Source: Moniliella sp. 'wahieum'
Lineage: Eukaryota > Basidiomycota > Moniliellomycetes > Moniliellales > Moniliellaceae
Reading direction: 5' to 3'
NCBI GenBank assembly: GCA_003971905.1
Contig: RSEE01000016.1
Span: 62,001 to 126,000, forward strand
DNA length: 64,000 nucleotides
A model generated the notes under the pieces. The model was given only the letters and a program-made list of their open reading frames with translations, had not been told where the DNA came from and did no database searches. A program made the translations under genes and the position numbers. Shown in pieces: positions 1 through 10,323 of this stretch; the first letter of the stretch is position 1; every line of letters starts with the position of its first letter.

Positions 1-697
1 AGTTCATATTCTGTCTACAAGTCAATATCGTTCTCGCTATCCCTCCATTATATAGTTGTTACTAGGTCAGCATCTTTGATTCACTTAGAAGGGGTACATG
101 AGAAACGTCATGAATCAGTAATCAGTCGGCATAGAGAAACAGATATTAGCACTTAAAAGGGGTGTGTGCATTAGGGCCATTAGTAAGCTTCTGTTTTATA
201 TATACACTATACAGATGGGAATTCGGAAAGAGGGTTCCACGCCGAAGAGTCAAGATGGAGAGTCCGTGCCTTACAAGGAAGACATGCTCACACGTCCGTA
301 CCTCGTTTTATAGTCTTCACCATAAGGTGGCATGCATATCAGAGCCTCGACGATATTTAAGGAGGCAGAAAAAGAGTTTGAAAAGACAGAGCGTACCCTG
401 AGGCCTGATCCCGTTAGAGATCAAAAAAGGACGAAGTCATTATATGGTTGCAGACCGTGGATATCTCCCCTCTGTATATCTCCTCTGTCTTGTCGTCCCA
501 ACACACTTCGGTAGAATCACGGACCAATCCCTGTCGGCAAAGCTTGGCAGCTTCCCTTGTGTTTTGACGAAGAAAACACATAAAAGCATGTAGAGTGTGA
601 AACCATACGTTCTCCCCACAACATAAAACCTCTTCTCTTTTTGCTGCCTGTTGTAACACGGTACGCTTCCTACTGTTGCTCTCCTCACACCAAGAAG
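1..697. other. Upstream intergenic DNA at left edge
   Basis: No gene is recognisable here. Short open frames lack conserved motifs and coding character. The stretch just before position 698 is the likely promoter and 5' leader of the GH16 gene; a TATATATAC run at about 197-206 is too far upstream to assign to it with confidence. Confidence 0.5.
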
Positions 698-1795
698 ATG
701 CTTTGCTTGAAGGCTTTGCTTTTCATTGCGATTGCCGTTCCCGCTTGTGCGATTGAAACAGGTTCCCCCCTCGAAAGGATCATGGGAGATTTCATCGTTT
801 CCAACTTCGTTACTCCGGCCTACGACAGTATCTGCCCCGACGCAGTGGGGGCAGCTACACGCTGGCTATGAATGCTGAGACGCCCCAAGACTTTTATAAA
901 CTGGTTTGGATTCTCCGTCCAAACTGACACAAGCGGCGGCGTCGTTTCGTACGTGAGCAAGGCGACGGCCAGCGGTTCGGCTATGCTTTGGACGGGCCAA
1001 AATGGTGGACTGGCCTTTGGGCCCGACACCAAAACAACAGGACAAAACCCACGTCATTCCATTCGGCTGGTGTCCAACCAGACTTGGGGGTATGGCGCGT
1101 ATATTTGGGATGTGTCCCACGTCCCTTCCGATTGCGGAACCTGGCCTTCGTTGTGGACGACTACCATGTACAACTGGCCAAATGGAGGGGAGATGGATGT
1201 GTTTGAAGGTGTGAATGGGGTAGCACCAAATGAGGGCACTCTACACACAGGTGTGAGTTGCAACCAGGTTGGCACCCAAACGGGCACGACACGCAAATCG
1301 CAATGTCAGGGTGGGGAAGGATGCGGTGTGGAGTTCACGGGTTCTGACAATACCTTTGGGGACGGGTACGTTGACATATTCCTCCCCTTCGCACGTTTCT
1401 ACACTTACGCGTTTTCGATCTCTGACTTACTGAGCTTGTTTCCTTGTCAACGCACACAGATTGAACAATGCGGGAGGGGCCGTTTTTGCGCTAGTGTATA
1501 CGAGTACAAAAGTCCAGATGTGGAAGTTTGACCGCGACTCAGCCCCGGCGGGAACGACCGAGGGGACCAATCGACAATCAATCCAAGTTCCTGGTCTCCC
1601 GATGCGGCATGGACGTTGGGCGGGAACGGGTGTCCCGTATCGAGCGTCAACACGGCGCAGGCGATCGTGATGAACATTGACTTTTGTGGTGCTTGGGTTG
1701 ATGCCACACCTGGTTCCTGCAACTTTGGTTCGAGTGGGTGCGCCAATTACATTGCCAACAACCCAAGCAAACTTAAAATAGCTATTTTGATGTGA
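698..1795 (+). CDS. Secreted GH16 endo-beta-1,3(4)-glucanase-like enzyme
   Basis: Likely hydrolyses beta-1,3/1,4-glucan outside the cell. The ATG at 698 opens a hydrophobic signal peptide (MLCLKALLFIAIAVPACA). The core matches fungal laminarinase-type GH16: a GTWPSLW segment, then the catalytic strand GGEMDVFEGVN carrying the ExDxxE triad, then NEGTLHTG and later FCGAWVDA and YIANNPS near the C-terminus, as in the family. An intron at about 1366-1459 (GTACGT donor, CACAG acceptor) joins FGDG to LNNAGG exactly where the family has this run. Met and Phe in the catalytic strand are slightly unusual (usually I/V and I). The frame is broken at about 860-900 (beside a T run) and again at about 1555-1580, where the protein continues well in another frame. 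The stop TGA is at 1793-1795. Family assignment is firm; exact substrate is inferred. Confidence 0.85.
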
Positions 1796-2387
1796 ATCGG
1801 TACGTTTTGCGTCTCAGAGAAGCAGAGGGTATCGAGATGCTACCGCACTTATTCAGACCCATACTCATTCTTCTGTTGTTTTTTGCCTTGATGACCTCTT
1901 CAATGTGTATTTTGCGCACAACAGGTTCGCTCATTGGTCGATATAGAGGAACTCTTCTGGTCGACCTGGCCTCAATGAAGGGAAGAGAGGACCTCTCCTC
2001 AATACTCCATTGTGCCAGTTCTTGTTGGCATGTTTATTACATATCTCCCCCCCTGGAAACTGATGCTGTATACTTCTTGAGACTCTGTCGGGACCAGACC
2101 CACATGCTCACGCACTGTCACCAGGTGTACTGGGCTCTGATTTGTTTTCGACCCGCAAATGATCCTCATCCTTTCCCCATCTCCATGTTCTGCTATACTA
2201 CAAGTAGTTCTGAGAACAAGAAGAGGCATCAAGCTTGCTACTCACATAAATCTTTAACTGCAAGTGGAGGTAGTAAGAAACCGTTCCATACCAGGGATAC
2301 CGCGGTGGGTATTCTACCCGATGTGTTGTGCAACGATAACGATCATTCGGGTTGAACACAAAGTATTTTCGCTACAGAAGCAACAGA
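1796..2387. other. Intergenic, no gene seen
   Basis: Between the GH16 stop and the tRNA. A 187-codon open frame runs through it but its composition and sequence resemble nothing and it begins inside the GH16 end, so I read it as 3' UTR and spacer. Confidence 0.5.
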
Positions 2388-2485
2388 GGCGAGATAGCGA
2401 AGTGGTCTAACGCGCTGTGTTAAGGCATCTTTGGATACCGTGACCGCAGTCCTCCGGGGCGTGGGTTCGAATCCCACTCTCGTCA
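2388..2485 (+). tRNA. tRNA-Leu (anticodon AAG) with an 18-nt intron
   Basis: Folds as a nuclear tRNA: acceptor GGCGAGA (2388-2394) pairs with TCTCGTC (2478-2484); D stem GCG/CGC; anticodon stem CTGTG (2415-2419) pairs with CGCAG (2445-2449); T arm GTGGG-TTCGAAT-CCCAC (2461-2477). The anticodon loop is 25 nt, resolving to TTAAGGC once an 18-nt intron at 2426-2443 is removed directly after position 37, the canonical site. Anticodon AAG is 2422-2424. The intron carries CTT (2429-2431), able to pair with the anticodon as in fungal pre-tRNAs. The variable arm is extended, as expected for a leucine (class II) tRNA. The T-run at 2487-2491 is a plausible Pol III terminator. Confidence 0.93.
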
Positions 2486-3206
2486 ACTTTTAGCATTCAT
2501 TTCCTTTTTTCCGAGTGCAAGGCCGGTCGAATATCACCTCGCCAGCGTATCCTTCCCTGAAGTTTTCCAGTTTCACGCACTGAGAAAGCAACTGGGCGAT
2601 ACGTGGGCAGCCAGCTCAGAAAACCTACGAGGGGAGGTAGAGCAGCACAAATCCCACTGGGTGGCGTCCTATAGCAGTCCTCAGGGCCTACTTACCAGCA
2701 AGTACCGCGCAAAAGGAGAGAAGGGATGCCATCCAAAGCTAGTAAGTAACGCAAGGAAACAAGCGGTGGCTGGGTACCAAGAAGAGGGAGGACAGCATGC
2801 AGGTAGAGAGACAGAACACGCCACTAGACAGACAGCAGGGAAGGCAACAAAGATGTTGCTTCCCCGGTACTTCTTTTGGAAGGACTTAGGTCCAAGACTT
2901 GGCACCTCAGACGACCAGGCAAATTACAAGCCGGTACCAAGCCCAAAACGAGAAGACGGCAACCACACAAGGACCAGAAGGAAAGTGAGACGTGGGAGAT
3001 TCATACAGAGAAACGCCTAGGGTGGAGAGGAGGTGCATTTTGGTGCACTTTGCTTGCGTTTTGCTCATACGGGGACAAGGGTGGACAGGTGTTAGGAGAA
3101 CGGGATTCTCTCCATGCATGGGCGAAGGAAAAAGATCACTCCTTGCCCCTGCCCGCTCGTGCAGGGCAAGGAGATGGATGATGGACCGTAAGAGCTGGAA
3201 ATACTC
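2486..3206. other. Intergenic, no gene seen
   Basis: Holds the Pol III terminator of the tRNA and the 3' flank of the minus-strand gene ending at 3207. Purine-rich open frames at 2661-3020 show no recognisable domain and are not called. Confidence 0.5.
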
Positions 3207-4525
3207 TTAGGCTTTTTGAGCCTTATTGGCCTTTTTACCCCCCACCGGCTTCACGGCAGAGGCAGGGATGGCACCCACAGGAGGCAATGATTCGCCACCC
3301 TCCTCCTTGAGCATTGAGAAGGCATTCATGCTCGAAAAACGTGATACGCCTCCATTGGCGACCGAGGGAGCCGGCTTGGTAGCTTGCTCCTTAGCCGGTT
3401 GGGTGGCGCGGGCACCACGAACGCGGACGCTTTCCCACCCCGGCTCGATGATGGCACTATGCGGAACAGGAGGCGGCGCAGTGAAAAACTCCGATGGGTG
3501 CACTTCGGCTGCTGCCGGCTTCTTACGGTTGCGCCGGCTGGGAAAGCAGCCGCCGACTCCGTTGGAGCGACAGCGGGTGTGGCCATCACAGGAGACTGTT
3601 CCTCCACCTCAGAAGAGATAGGCTCCGTCTCAACTGCAACCGCAGGGGCAACGGGAACAGCCTTGGCCTCCCATCCAGCTCCGGCGGACCAATCGCCCTC
3701 TCCAGCATGGCTGGGCCCCCAGTCAATGGGTTCCTCTTCCGGCAGGTAGCTGCCGGGGGGGCGGAGAGGTGCTTTCAACAATCACACTGACCTCACCAGC
3801 ACTCTCTGGAGCCGAAGAAAACAGGGACGGCATCAATCGAGGTGTTCGCTCCGTTGGCGCTGGCAAGCTCAGGGGTGGCAGTGGGAACGCCTTGGGTCAC
3901 GGCAGGCCGGGCGCAGCCTCCTCCGCTGCAGTAGGAGCGGAAGTATCAGCAGGAGCAGCAATGACGGCAGCGGAAGCAGCAGCCGCAGCAGCCTTTTGGG
4001 AGCGCTGCTTGCTCTTGCGCTGAGCCCGGGTCGTCTGCCATCCGTCCTGTTCGTCAATCTCGGTGTCGACCAGGGGAGTGGTCGCAGGGGCGAGGATCGG
4101 CGCGACCGGGGCAACGGACGAAGGGCCGGCAGGGGCAGGTGCAGAGGCAGAGGCCGCCTTGTTTCTTTTTGCGCTTGTTCTTCTTGGCCGACTTGGACTG
4201 GCCGGGGGCAGCGCCGGTGGAGACCGGCGTCTCGACCTCATCTGAGGCAGGGACAGGAGTCGATTCTACCGCGGAGGGGATGGGGGGGAAGGAGGAGCCG
4301 AGCGGGCAGCCCTGGCCTTAGCTGCCTGCTTCTTCTTCTTTTGCAAAACCCGGGCCGAGCCGGGAGCGGGACCGGATGCGTGGAGAGCAGGCTTTCCGCT
4401 GGGCCTGGAGCGATGCTGGGCGTAGAGGAGGGCGAGGGGGATGGCCGGGAGGAGGAGGAGGAGAGGCCAGAAGGGGCGGCGGGGGTGTGGGTGCTGTTGG
4501 CGTGCGAGCTATGGCTGGAGGACAT
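3207..4525 (-). CDS. Low-complexity Ala/Lys/Pro-rich hypothetical protein
   Basis: I do not recognise this protein. The start chosen is the ATG at 4525-4523, giving a Ser-rich N-terminus (MSSSHSSHANSTHTP). It continues as a Lys/Arg-rich stretch (QKKKKQAAKARAARSAP, then SAKKNKRKKKQ), an Ala/Pro segment, an acidic patch with DEQDGWQTTRAQRKSK, and a C-terminal part with EVHPSEFFTAPPPVPHS and VSRFSSMNAFSMLKEEGG before the TAA at 3207-3209. Basic blocks suggest nuclear or RNA-associated work, an inference only. At least three frame changes are needed, mostly within C- or G-runs, as in neighbouring genes. It could be a coiled-coil ribosome-associated factor, but nothing proves this. Confidence 0.5.
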
Positions 4526-5175
4526 GGCGAGCGGGACGCGGGGGGCAGGAAGGGGCGCGAGTCGGGGAGGAAGAGGGAGAGAGAGCGTGATGGAGTGGGC
4601 CCGCGCGCGCTTTAAAGGCCGGCAGGGGCCTGCCCTGGCCGGCTGGGTTCCACACGATGCGTGACGCATGGGTGAGCTGCCGGCGGCCGAGGCAGCGCAG
4701 AGCGGCGTGGGCCGACCCACCGCCTGCACCACGCGGCGGCTGCGCAACCCTGCGGGTTGCATCATGCATGCATCATGCATCATGCCTCGTCTGTCCAGCG
4801 GCCACCGCCTGCGTCTTCCACGTCGCCCCGCCGCCTCCAGGAACCAGCGCGGGCAGCCCGGCCGGCCAGGCACGGCGCCAGTCGCCGCAAACACTGTTTT
4901 TTTGCTACATTGCAAATCCATCCCGAGATTAGATCCGCGCATGCTCAGATCGATCGGCCATCATGCATCATGTATCATGCATCATCGACCACGCTCCCAC
5001 CATTCGCTTCTCCGTCGGGGTTATTGCTGGGCCTTGGATCCATACACATGTCCCTCCCACCAACAAACAGGCAGGCACTATCATATCTCACTAGTCACTA
5101 GTCACTCCTTCCCCAGCCATCTCGTCTCTAGTCACTTTGTCATAGCCACCCAGCCACCCACAATGCTCTGCGCTC
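4526..5175. other. Intergenic with ATGCATCATGCA repeats
   Basis: Lies between the start of the minus-strand gene at 4525 and the end of argininosuccinate lyase. It contains two clusters of the dispersed TGCATCATGCAT motif (about 4759-4784 and 4959-4986), an ACTAGTCACTAGTCACT run near 5089-5106, and GCGTGACGCATG at about 4659-4670. No coding sequence is supported. Confidence 0.55.
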
Positions 5176-6350
5176 TCAGGCCGTCGCCTTGGTCAGCCTC
5201 TCCACCTGCTCCAGCACTGCCCGCTTCGACGTCCCCCCCACCACGTCGCGGCGCTCGACCGACGTGTCAAACGACCACACGTCCATCACGTCCGCCGTGA
5301 ACAGCGGCGACAGCGTCTGCAGGTCCTCCAGCGTCAAGTCGGTCAGCTGCACCCCCCGCTCCTCGGACATGCGCACCGCCTCGCCCGAGATGTGGTGCGT
5401 TTGGCGGAATGGGACACCCTTGCGCACCAGGTACTCAGCCAGGTCGGTCGCCAGCATGTCGGGCGTCAGCGCCGCACGCATCTTCTTGGGGAAGATGGTG
5501 AGCGTCGATACCACACCTGTTGCAATCTTGAGCGAGTTGGACACGGTGCTGACCGCATCAAACAGCGGCTCCTTGTCTTCTTGCAGATCCTTGTTGTACG
5601 TAGATGGAATGCCCTTGAGGGTCATCAGGAACCCACTCATCTGCCCAAACACACGGCCGCTCTTGCCACGCAGCAGCTCAAGCGAGTCCGGGTTCTTCTT
5701 TTGCGGCATGATGGACGACCCCGTGCTTCATGCGAGATAGGTTAGTCCTTGGCCTAGCAGAGACAATCGTATATGGAGACAGAGGGGGTTAAACGTACGA
5801 GTAAGCATCGCTCAACTGGATAAAGCCAAACTCGGCACTTGAATAGATGATCAGGTCCTCAGCCATCTTAGACATGTGGATCATCGTAAGGGAAGCCCAC
5901 ATGAGGAACTCGGCAACAAAGTCGCGATCCGAAACCGAGTGCATCGAGTTAGTGCCAACAGTTTCGAACCCAAGCTCCTTGGCCAAAAAGTTGCGATCCA
6001 GCTTGGAAAAGGGGTTGCCAGCAAGAGGACCCGAACCCAGGGGAAGGACCGAAATGCGCGGAATCAGGTCGCGGAGACGGTGGTAGTCATTCGCAAAGTA
6101 GGTGGCATGCGAGAGCAAGAGGTGAGACCAACGAATAGGTTGGGCACGCTGCAAGTGGGTGTAGCCCGGCATGAGCGCATCCACTTCGCTTGCCGCACGC
6201 TTCAGCATCACATCCAAAAGCCCCTTGAGCGATGAAGTGATGTCTCCAATCGTGTCGAGCAACCAAAGGCGCATGTCGGTTGCCACTTGGTCATTGCGGC
6301 TTCGGCCCGTGTGTAGCTTGCCAGCCACAGGACCAATCAACTCCTTGAGC

Positions 6351-6382
<32 letters not shown>

Positions 6383-6640
6383 GTCCGGAGCCGGCTTGAA
6401 GGTGCCCTTCTCCCACTCCTCTCCTACCTTTGAAAGTCCATCGACAATTTGCTCCGCCTCGCTCTGGGTTAGGACACCAGCGCCAACAAGCGCCTTGGCA
6501 TAGGCCTTCGAGCCACGGATGTCTTGCGACCACATGCGCTGGTCATACGAGAGCGACTGGTTGTACTCGTGCATCAGCGGATCGGTGCGGCCAGTGAAGC
6601 GGCCACCCCAAAGCTTCTGCTTGGTGAATTCCTCGGTCAT
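5176..6640 (-). CDS. ARG4: Argininosuccinate lyase
   Basis: Splits argininosuccinate to arginine and fumarate, the last step of arginine synthesis. Two exons, 5799-6640 and 5176-5725, flank a 73-nt intron (5726-5798, GTACGT donor). Together they encode 463 residues, the usual family length, with no frame break. Visible hallmarks: [12 protein letters not shown] at the N-terminus, [17 protein letters not shown], the [15 protein letters not shown] stretch with the catalytic-region His, and the fumarate-lyase signature [15 protein letters not shown], which is assembled exactly across the splice junction and carries the catalytic Ser loop. The C-terminus has [14 protein letters not shown], also conserved. 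The ATG at 6640-6638 ([13 protein letters not shown]) fits the family start; no mitochondrial presequence is seen in it. This is the only large gene here that reads intact throughout. Confidence 0.97.
5726..5798 (-). other. Spliceosomal intron of argininosuccinate lyase
   Basis: On the minus strand the donor is GTACGT and the acceptor ATGAAG. Removing 73 nt restores [14 protein letters not shown] with no gap against the family. Confidence 0.92.
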
Positions 6641-7349
6641 GTTTGAAAGGGCTGCGGACGGGTGGGAGAAGTAGAGAGGTGGCGGTGGGGATGGACGGTG
6701 GGGATGGTAGGAAGTCAAAGGAAAGAAGAAAAAATACGCTGGCCTTGTCGGACTATGTAGGAAAAGCGGCCGATGACTGGATGACAGTGGCTGTCCGTCG
6801 AGCGCGTCCAGCGCCCAGCGCAGCGGACTTGATTGCGGCGGATGAACCCAACAGCGCTCTCGTGCCCACCGCCTTTTTTTTCTCCGTTCGAAGATCGGCA
6901 TTCTTGCGAGGCGGCGGGCACGGACAGTCCGGAAAGTTTCATAATTTCTAGTTTCTGCTTATCGATTATCGATTCGATGATCGCGGCTGCCCCACTGGAG
7001 CAATCAATATCAAGGCGGGAGTTGGTGTGACGTGGGCGTGATGACTTGCCTAGGCTGGTGCCATGGCTCAGGGGCCCTAGGCTCGTTCATACCATAGCTC
7101 GGTGCGCGCCCCCCTTTCCTGCCCTGCTCCTTCTCTGCCGTTGGTGTTCTGCCTCTCACCACCGCTCCGCTCTTCGCTTCACTCATAACCTTGCTCCCGC
7201 TCTCCTGTGACCGATTGTCTGGCCACATCTCCTGTAGACTGCTCGTCGGAAAGTGCCCTGTTCCTCGACACAACAGAGTTACATCAATATCCTAAGCCCC
7301 CTGAGGACAGGGCGGATGATGGACAGCATGGATGCGGTATATATATAGA
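6641..7349. promoter_or_regulatory. ARG4 upstream region and helicase 3' flank
   Basis: Noncoding. The ATCGATTATCGATTCGATGA run at 6961-6980 is one of several ATCGAT clusters that recur in this window in gene flanks and gene-poor DNA. Its closeness to the ARG4 start (about 320 bases) makes a regulatory role possible but unproven. The part near 7340 (TATATATATAG) adjoins the helicase stop codon. Confidence 0.4.
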
Positions 7350-10004
7350 CTACAACGTGGGCGCAATGACCCCGAACACATCCATCGAAGGGCCTGTGTG
7401 GACTTCCTTCTTGGAGCGGCGCTTTTCTTGACGATCAGCTGCGCTCATCCTCTCGTGGCGCTTCTTGAGTCGCTGCGAAACGTCCTTGGCATACTTCTTG
7501 GCTGGCCCATTGGTGAAGCGAGTGATCATGTGCATCGCATCGCCACGGGTGATTTGGTCAAGGCCCAAGTCGTGATAGCTCTCGGGGGTCAGGCCGAGCC
7601 GCTTGGTAATGAATTTGGCCTGGCCGTCGGTCATGGGACTGGAACGCCAGGGCGCATCGCGCAACATCATCCTGCGGGAAACCCCTCCATGAGCCGAAGC
7701 AAAGGTGTCGCATGCCCGAATCGCCGCCTCCAACTCGTAATGCGCCACAATGCGCGTTGGCCTTGCATGGCGCGTCCTTTGGCCAGGCACCGTGACTTGG
7801 CGAATAAACGTACCCAGCCAAGCTAAAAATAATCGGCATGGTCAGTAAAATCCAAAAGATCAATTGGACGTACCAGGTGGACGGTCAATTTTGGACATAT
7901 GTCGACTACCCGATCTCCCGTTTTGCTTCTCCTCCCCTTCCTCTTCATTCTCGACCTCTTCCTCGCCCAATTCATCGGGAATAGCGTCTGCACTTGCCTC
8001 CAACCGAATCCGTCCAACAGAAGGGAGGTTGAGAACGTATGTGTCGTTGCCACAATCGGTCCAAGCAAGTCGCGAGGCGCGTAATATGGGGCTGTGGTGC
8101 TCTTCTTTCAAATCAATCGCTTCCTGCAGCGATGCGACCGAATCATAGTCAGTCATCGTCATCTTCTTGGGCACTTCAACGACAAAATCGGGCTGCTCAG
8201 GTTCCACCGTCTCAGATGAAGAAAGCGCAGGCAATGCTTCCTCTTTGCGTTGTCTCTGGGCATCCCTGCGTGCCATCAGCTCTTCCAAACTGGCTTGATC
8301 CATCTCATCTTCTGGATTCAGACCGAAAAGTGTCGGAGCACATACCGCCCCTCTGGCCCCCTCAGCGGCTGAAACGTAGTCCAGCACCAAACAATCCACC
8401 TTCCCCGTTTCCGGCGACTGGCGCGTGCCGCGTCCAATCATTTGTTGGTACCGTCCTTGACTGCGGGTGGGACGCGCAATCAACACACAATCAACGGGTG
8501 GAATGTCCGTTCCCTCGGTAAACACACCACAATTGACTAAAACAGGGAACTCGCCCGCACGAAAGCGCTGTAAGAAATCGGCCCTTTCTGCCGACCGGGT
8601 CATGCCATCCACGCCAAACGCAGGGACGCCAGCCTGACGAAAAGTCCACCACGCGAGCGACATGAGAACGGGTGGCACAAAAGACCAGCGTGCTCCTGCG
8701 GCGGTAGCGTCCACTTGTGTCTCCCTCCACCCGCTCAGGTAAGTTCCAACACCGATAAAGCCAAGTCTTGACCAGAAGTTTATTGAGCTCAAAGCTGTTG
8801 AGTACTTGGTCCATACTGTTCATGGTAAAGTCGCCCTGACCGTCCTGGGTATCAGGTCGATTGGCCTTGGAGATACGCAAAGCACTGAGGTTGAGGTGCC
8901 CCCGAATCATAGTGAAACGTAAAGGTGCAAGGTGCCCCAAGCTCATCAAGTCGATCATGCCGTTGTGGTATACAATTTTTTCAAACACCAACCCCAATGC
9001 CAGGCCATCGCTTCGAGTCAAAGTGGCGGAAAACCCAATGAGGGGGGTATTGTACTCCACACGAGGCAGGGGGGTATTGTACCCCTCACGAGGCATGGGG
9101 GTGCGGATGGACGTGGCTGTGTCGCCCGTCTGGTTGCGGTTCCGCAACGCAGGGTGAAAGTACTCAAGGACATGCATCCATGTCTCGGCGCAGGCATGAT
9201 GGGCTTCATCGATCACTACCGCCTTGAAACCAGCAGGGTCAAACTTGCTCAGTCGAGCCCCTTCCCTGGCTGCCAGGGTGGCGACAGTGGCGACCGTCAC
9301 ATCAGCCATGCCTGTAGACTCATTCCTTCCTTGCTCCACCTCCACCGTAAGGTCCGGATGGGATCGCGATACGGACATGGCGGTCTGTTTGGCAATTTCA
9401 ACCGAAGGAACGAGAATCATGACTTGCCCTCCCCTCAGGTATTCCCGCCCAGTCCAGGTGGTATCATCATTGTTGGTACGGGAGGGGATCTGTTTTAGCA
9501 GAGTCGAACTGGAGTCGGCAGTCAGCACCATGGTTCCAACATAAACGGAATTGCGTACAAAATGACCGTCTTTCCACTTCCAGTGGGAGCGCTGACAGCT
9601 ATCCTGGTCAATCCATCCGCCAAGGCACCGACACAGGCATCGATGCACTCCGATTGGTACAGGCGCAGCTCAACGAGCGAGGGAGGAGCCTGCTGCAGGG
9701 AAGAGGCAATATGTTCTTGAGCATTGTCTGACCGTTGTTTTTCTGACAGCCCCAGCGGTTGCCGGGCTTTGCGTGGCCGACCCCTCTTTTTAGGAGACGT
9801 CTCAGGCACCAGTTGATCCTCTGAGGGCTCCAATGGAAGCTGGACTTTGCGTGGCCGACCTCTCTTCTTGGGAGACATCTCAGGCACAGAGACAGTAGCT
9901 GTGCTCAACATACGTCGGGGAAGCAGCTCTGACTGCGATATCCATGTCTGACGAAAGAATTGAGGGGATGCGAAGACGCGATATGCTCCGCGGAGCCAAG
10001 CCAT
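7350..10004 (-). CDS. Irc3-like mitochondrial DEAD/DEAH helicase with AT-hooks
   Basis: Predicted ATP-dependent DNA helicase of the Irc3/type I restriction-helicase-like branch, acting on mitochondrial DNA. The N-terminus (MAWLRGAYRVFASPQFFRQ) is basic and acid-free, as in a matrix presequence. Two AT-hook-like KKRGRPRK motifs follow at residues 46-53 and 72-79, then Walker A APTGSGKT (139-146), VIDEAHHA (motif II), GFSATLTRSD (III), TEGTDIPPVDCVLIARPT (V) and QMIGRGTRQS (VI). Three exons: 9559-10004, 7874-9508, 7350-7822, with introns of 50 (9509-9558) and 51 nt (7823-7873); both splices restore frame and homology. One frame break lies near 8640, between VFCATRSHVA and FRQAGVPAFG. A 27-bp in-frame duplication sits just before motif III. 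The C-terminal region (ELEAAIRACDTFA, later GLTPESYHDLGLDQ) looks conserved in fungal homologues. Confidence 0.87.
7823..7873 (-). other. Intron 2 of the helicase gene
   Basis: 51 nt, GTACGT donor and TTTTTAG acceptor on the minus strand. Splicing joins RPPA to WLGTFIRQVTVPGQ in frame. Confidence 0.8.
9042..9095 (-). repeat. 27-bp in-frame tandem duplication inside helicase
   Basis: Two 27-bp units (9042-9068 and 9069-9095) differ at only a few positions. Each encodes a nonapeptide like REGYNTPLP or RVEYNTPLI just before the GFSAT motif. A third, decayed partial unit (MPREG) follows. Length divisible by three keeps the helicase frame. Confidence 0.85.
9509..9558 (-). other. Intron 1 of the helicase gene
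   Basis: 50 nt, GTACGC donor and CTCCAG acceptor on the minus strand. Splicing joins GSGKTVIF to STLLKQIPSR, keeping the Walker A context. Confidence 0.8.
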
Positions 10005-10323
10005 CGCACGGCAACGGCGGCCAAATGTACTTTGGTGGTGGTGGCGGGAAAGGAGTGCTTGCAGCTATCGCCGTCCTTGAAATTACGACCAGTATCCGCA
10101 GTCGGTGCAACGCACTTCACGCGTTCACTACAGGATTTGGACAGTTGCTATTTCTGCACTCAGCCTCTCAGGTTCCTCGGGCCTCCTCATTCCCACCTAT
10201 ACGCTGAAGGTGGGCTCACAGCCTCGTTTTTACACAACATCATATTGGCTTGATGTCAAAATTGGGAAATATTTTGATGGAAAAAGAGTGCATGAGTATG
10301 TAGTAGTAGTACATGCCAGTTGA
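10005..10323. promoter_or_regulatory. Helicase upstream region, RPF2 3' flank
   Basis: 319 noncoding bases between the helicase start and the RPF2 stop. I see no clear promoter element beyond a moderately AT-rich part at 10225-10310. Confidence 0.4.

Noticed and set aside
1792-2355. 187-codon open frame after the GH16 gene
   Set aside because: Overlaps the GH16 end, has no domain, no plausible start context, and looks like 3' UTR.
2661-3020. 119-codon open frame in purine-rich DNA
   Set aside because: Low-information composition and no conserved motif; overlapping frames of equal length exist on both strands.
4759-4986. ATGCATCATGCAT strings considered as a CRISPR array
   Set aside because: Units are short, unevenly spaced, without unique spacers of constant length, and the genome is eukaryotic.
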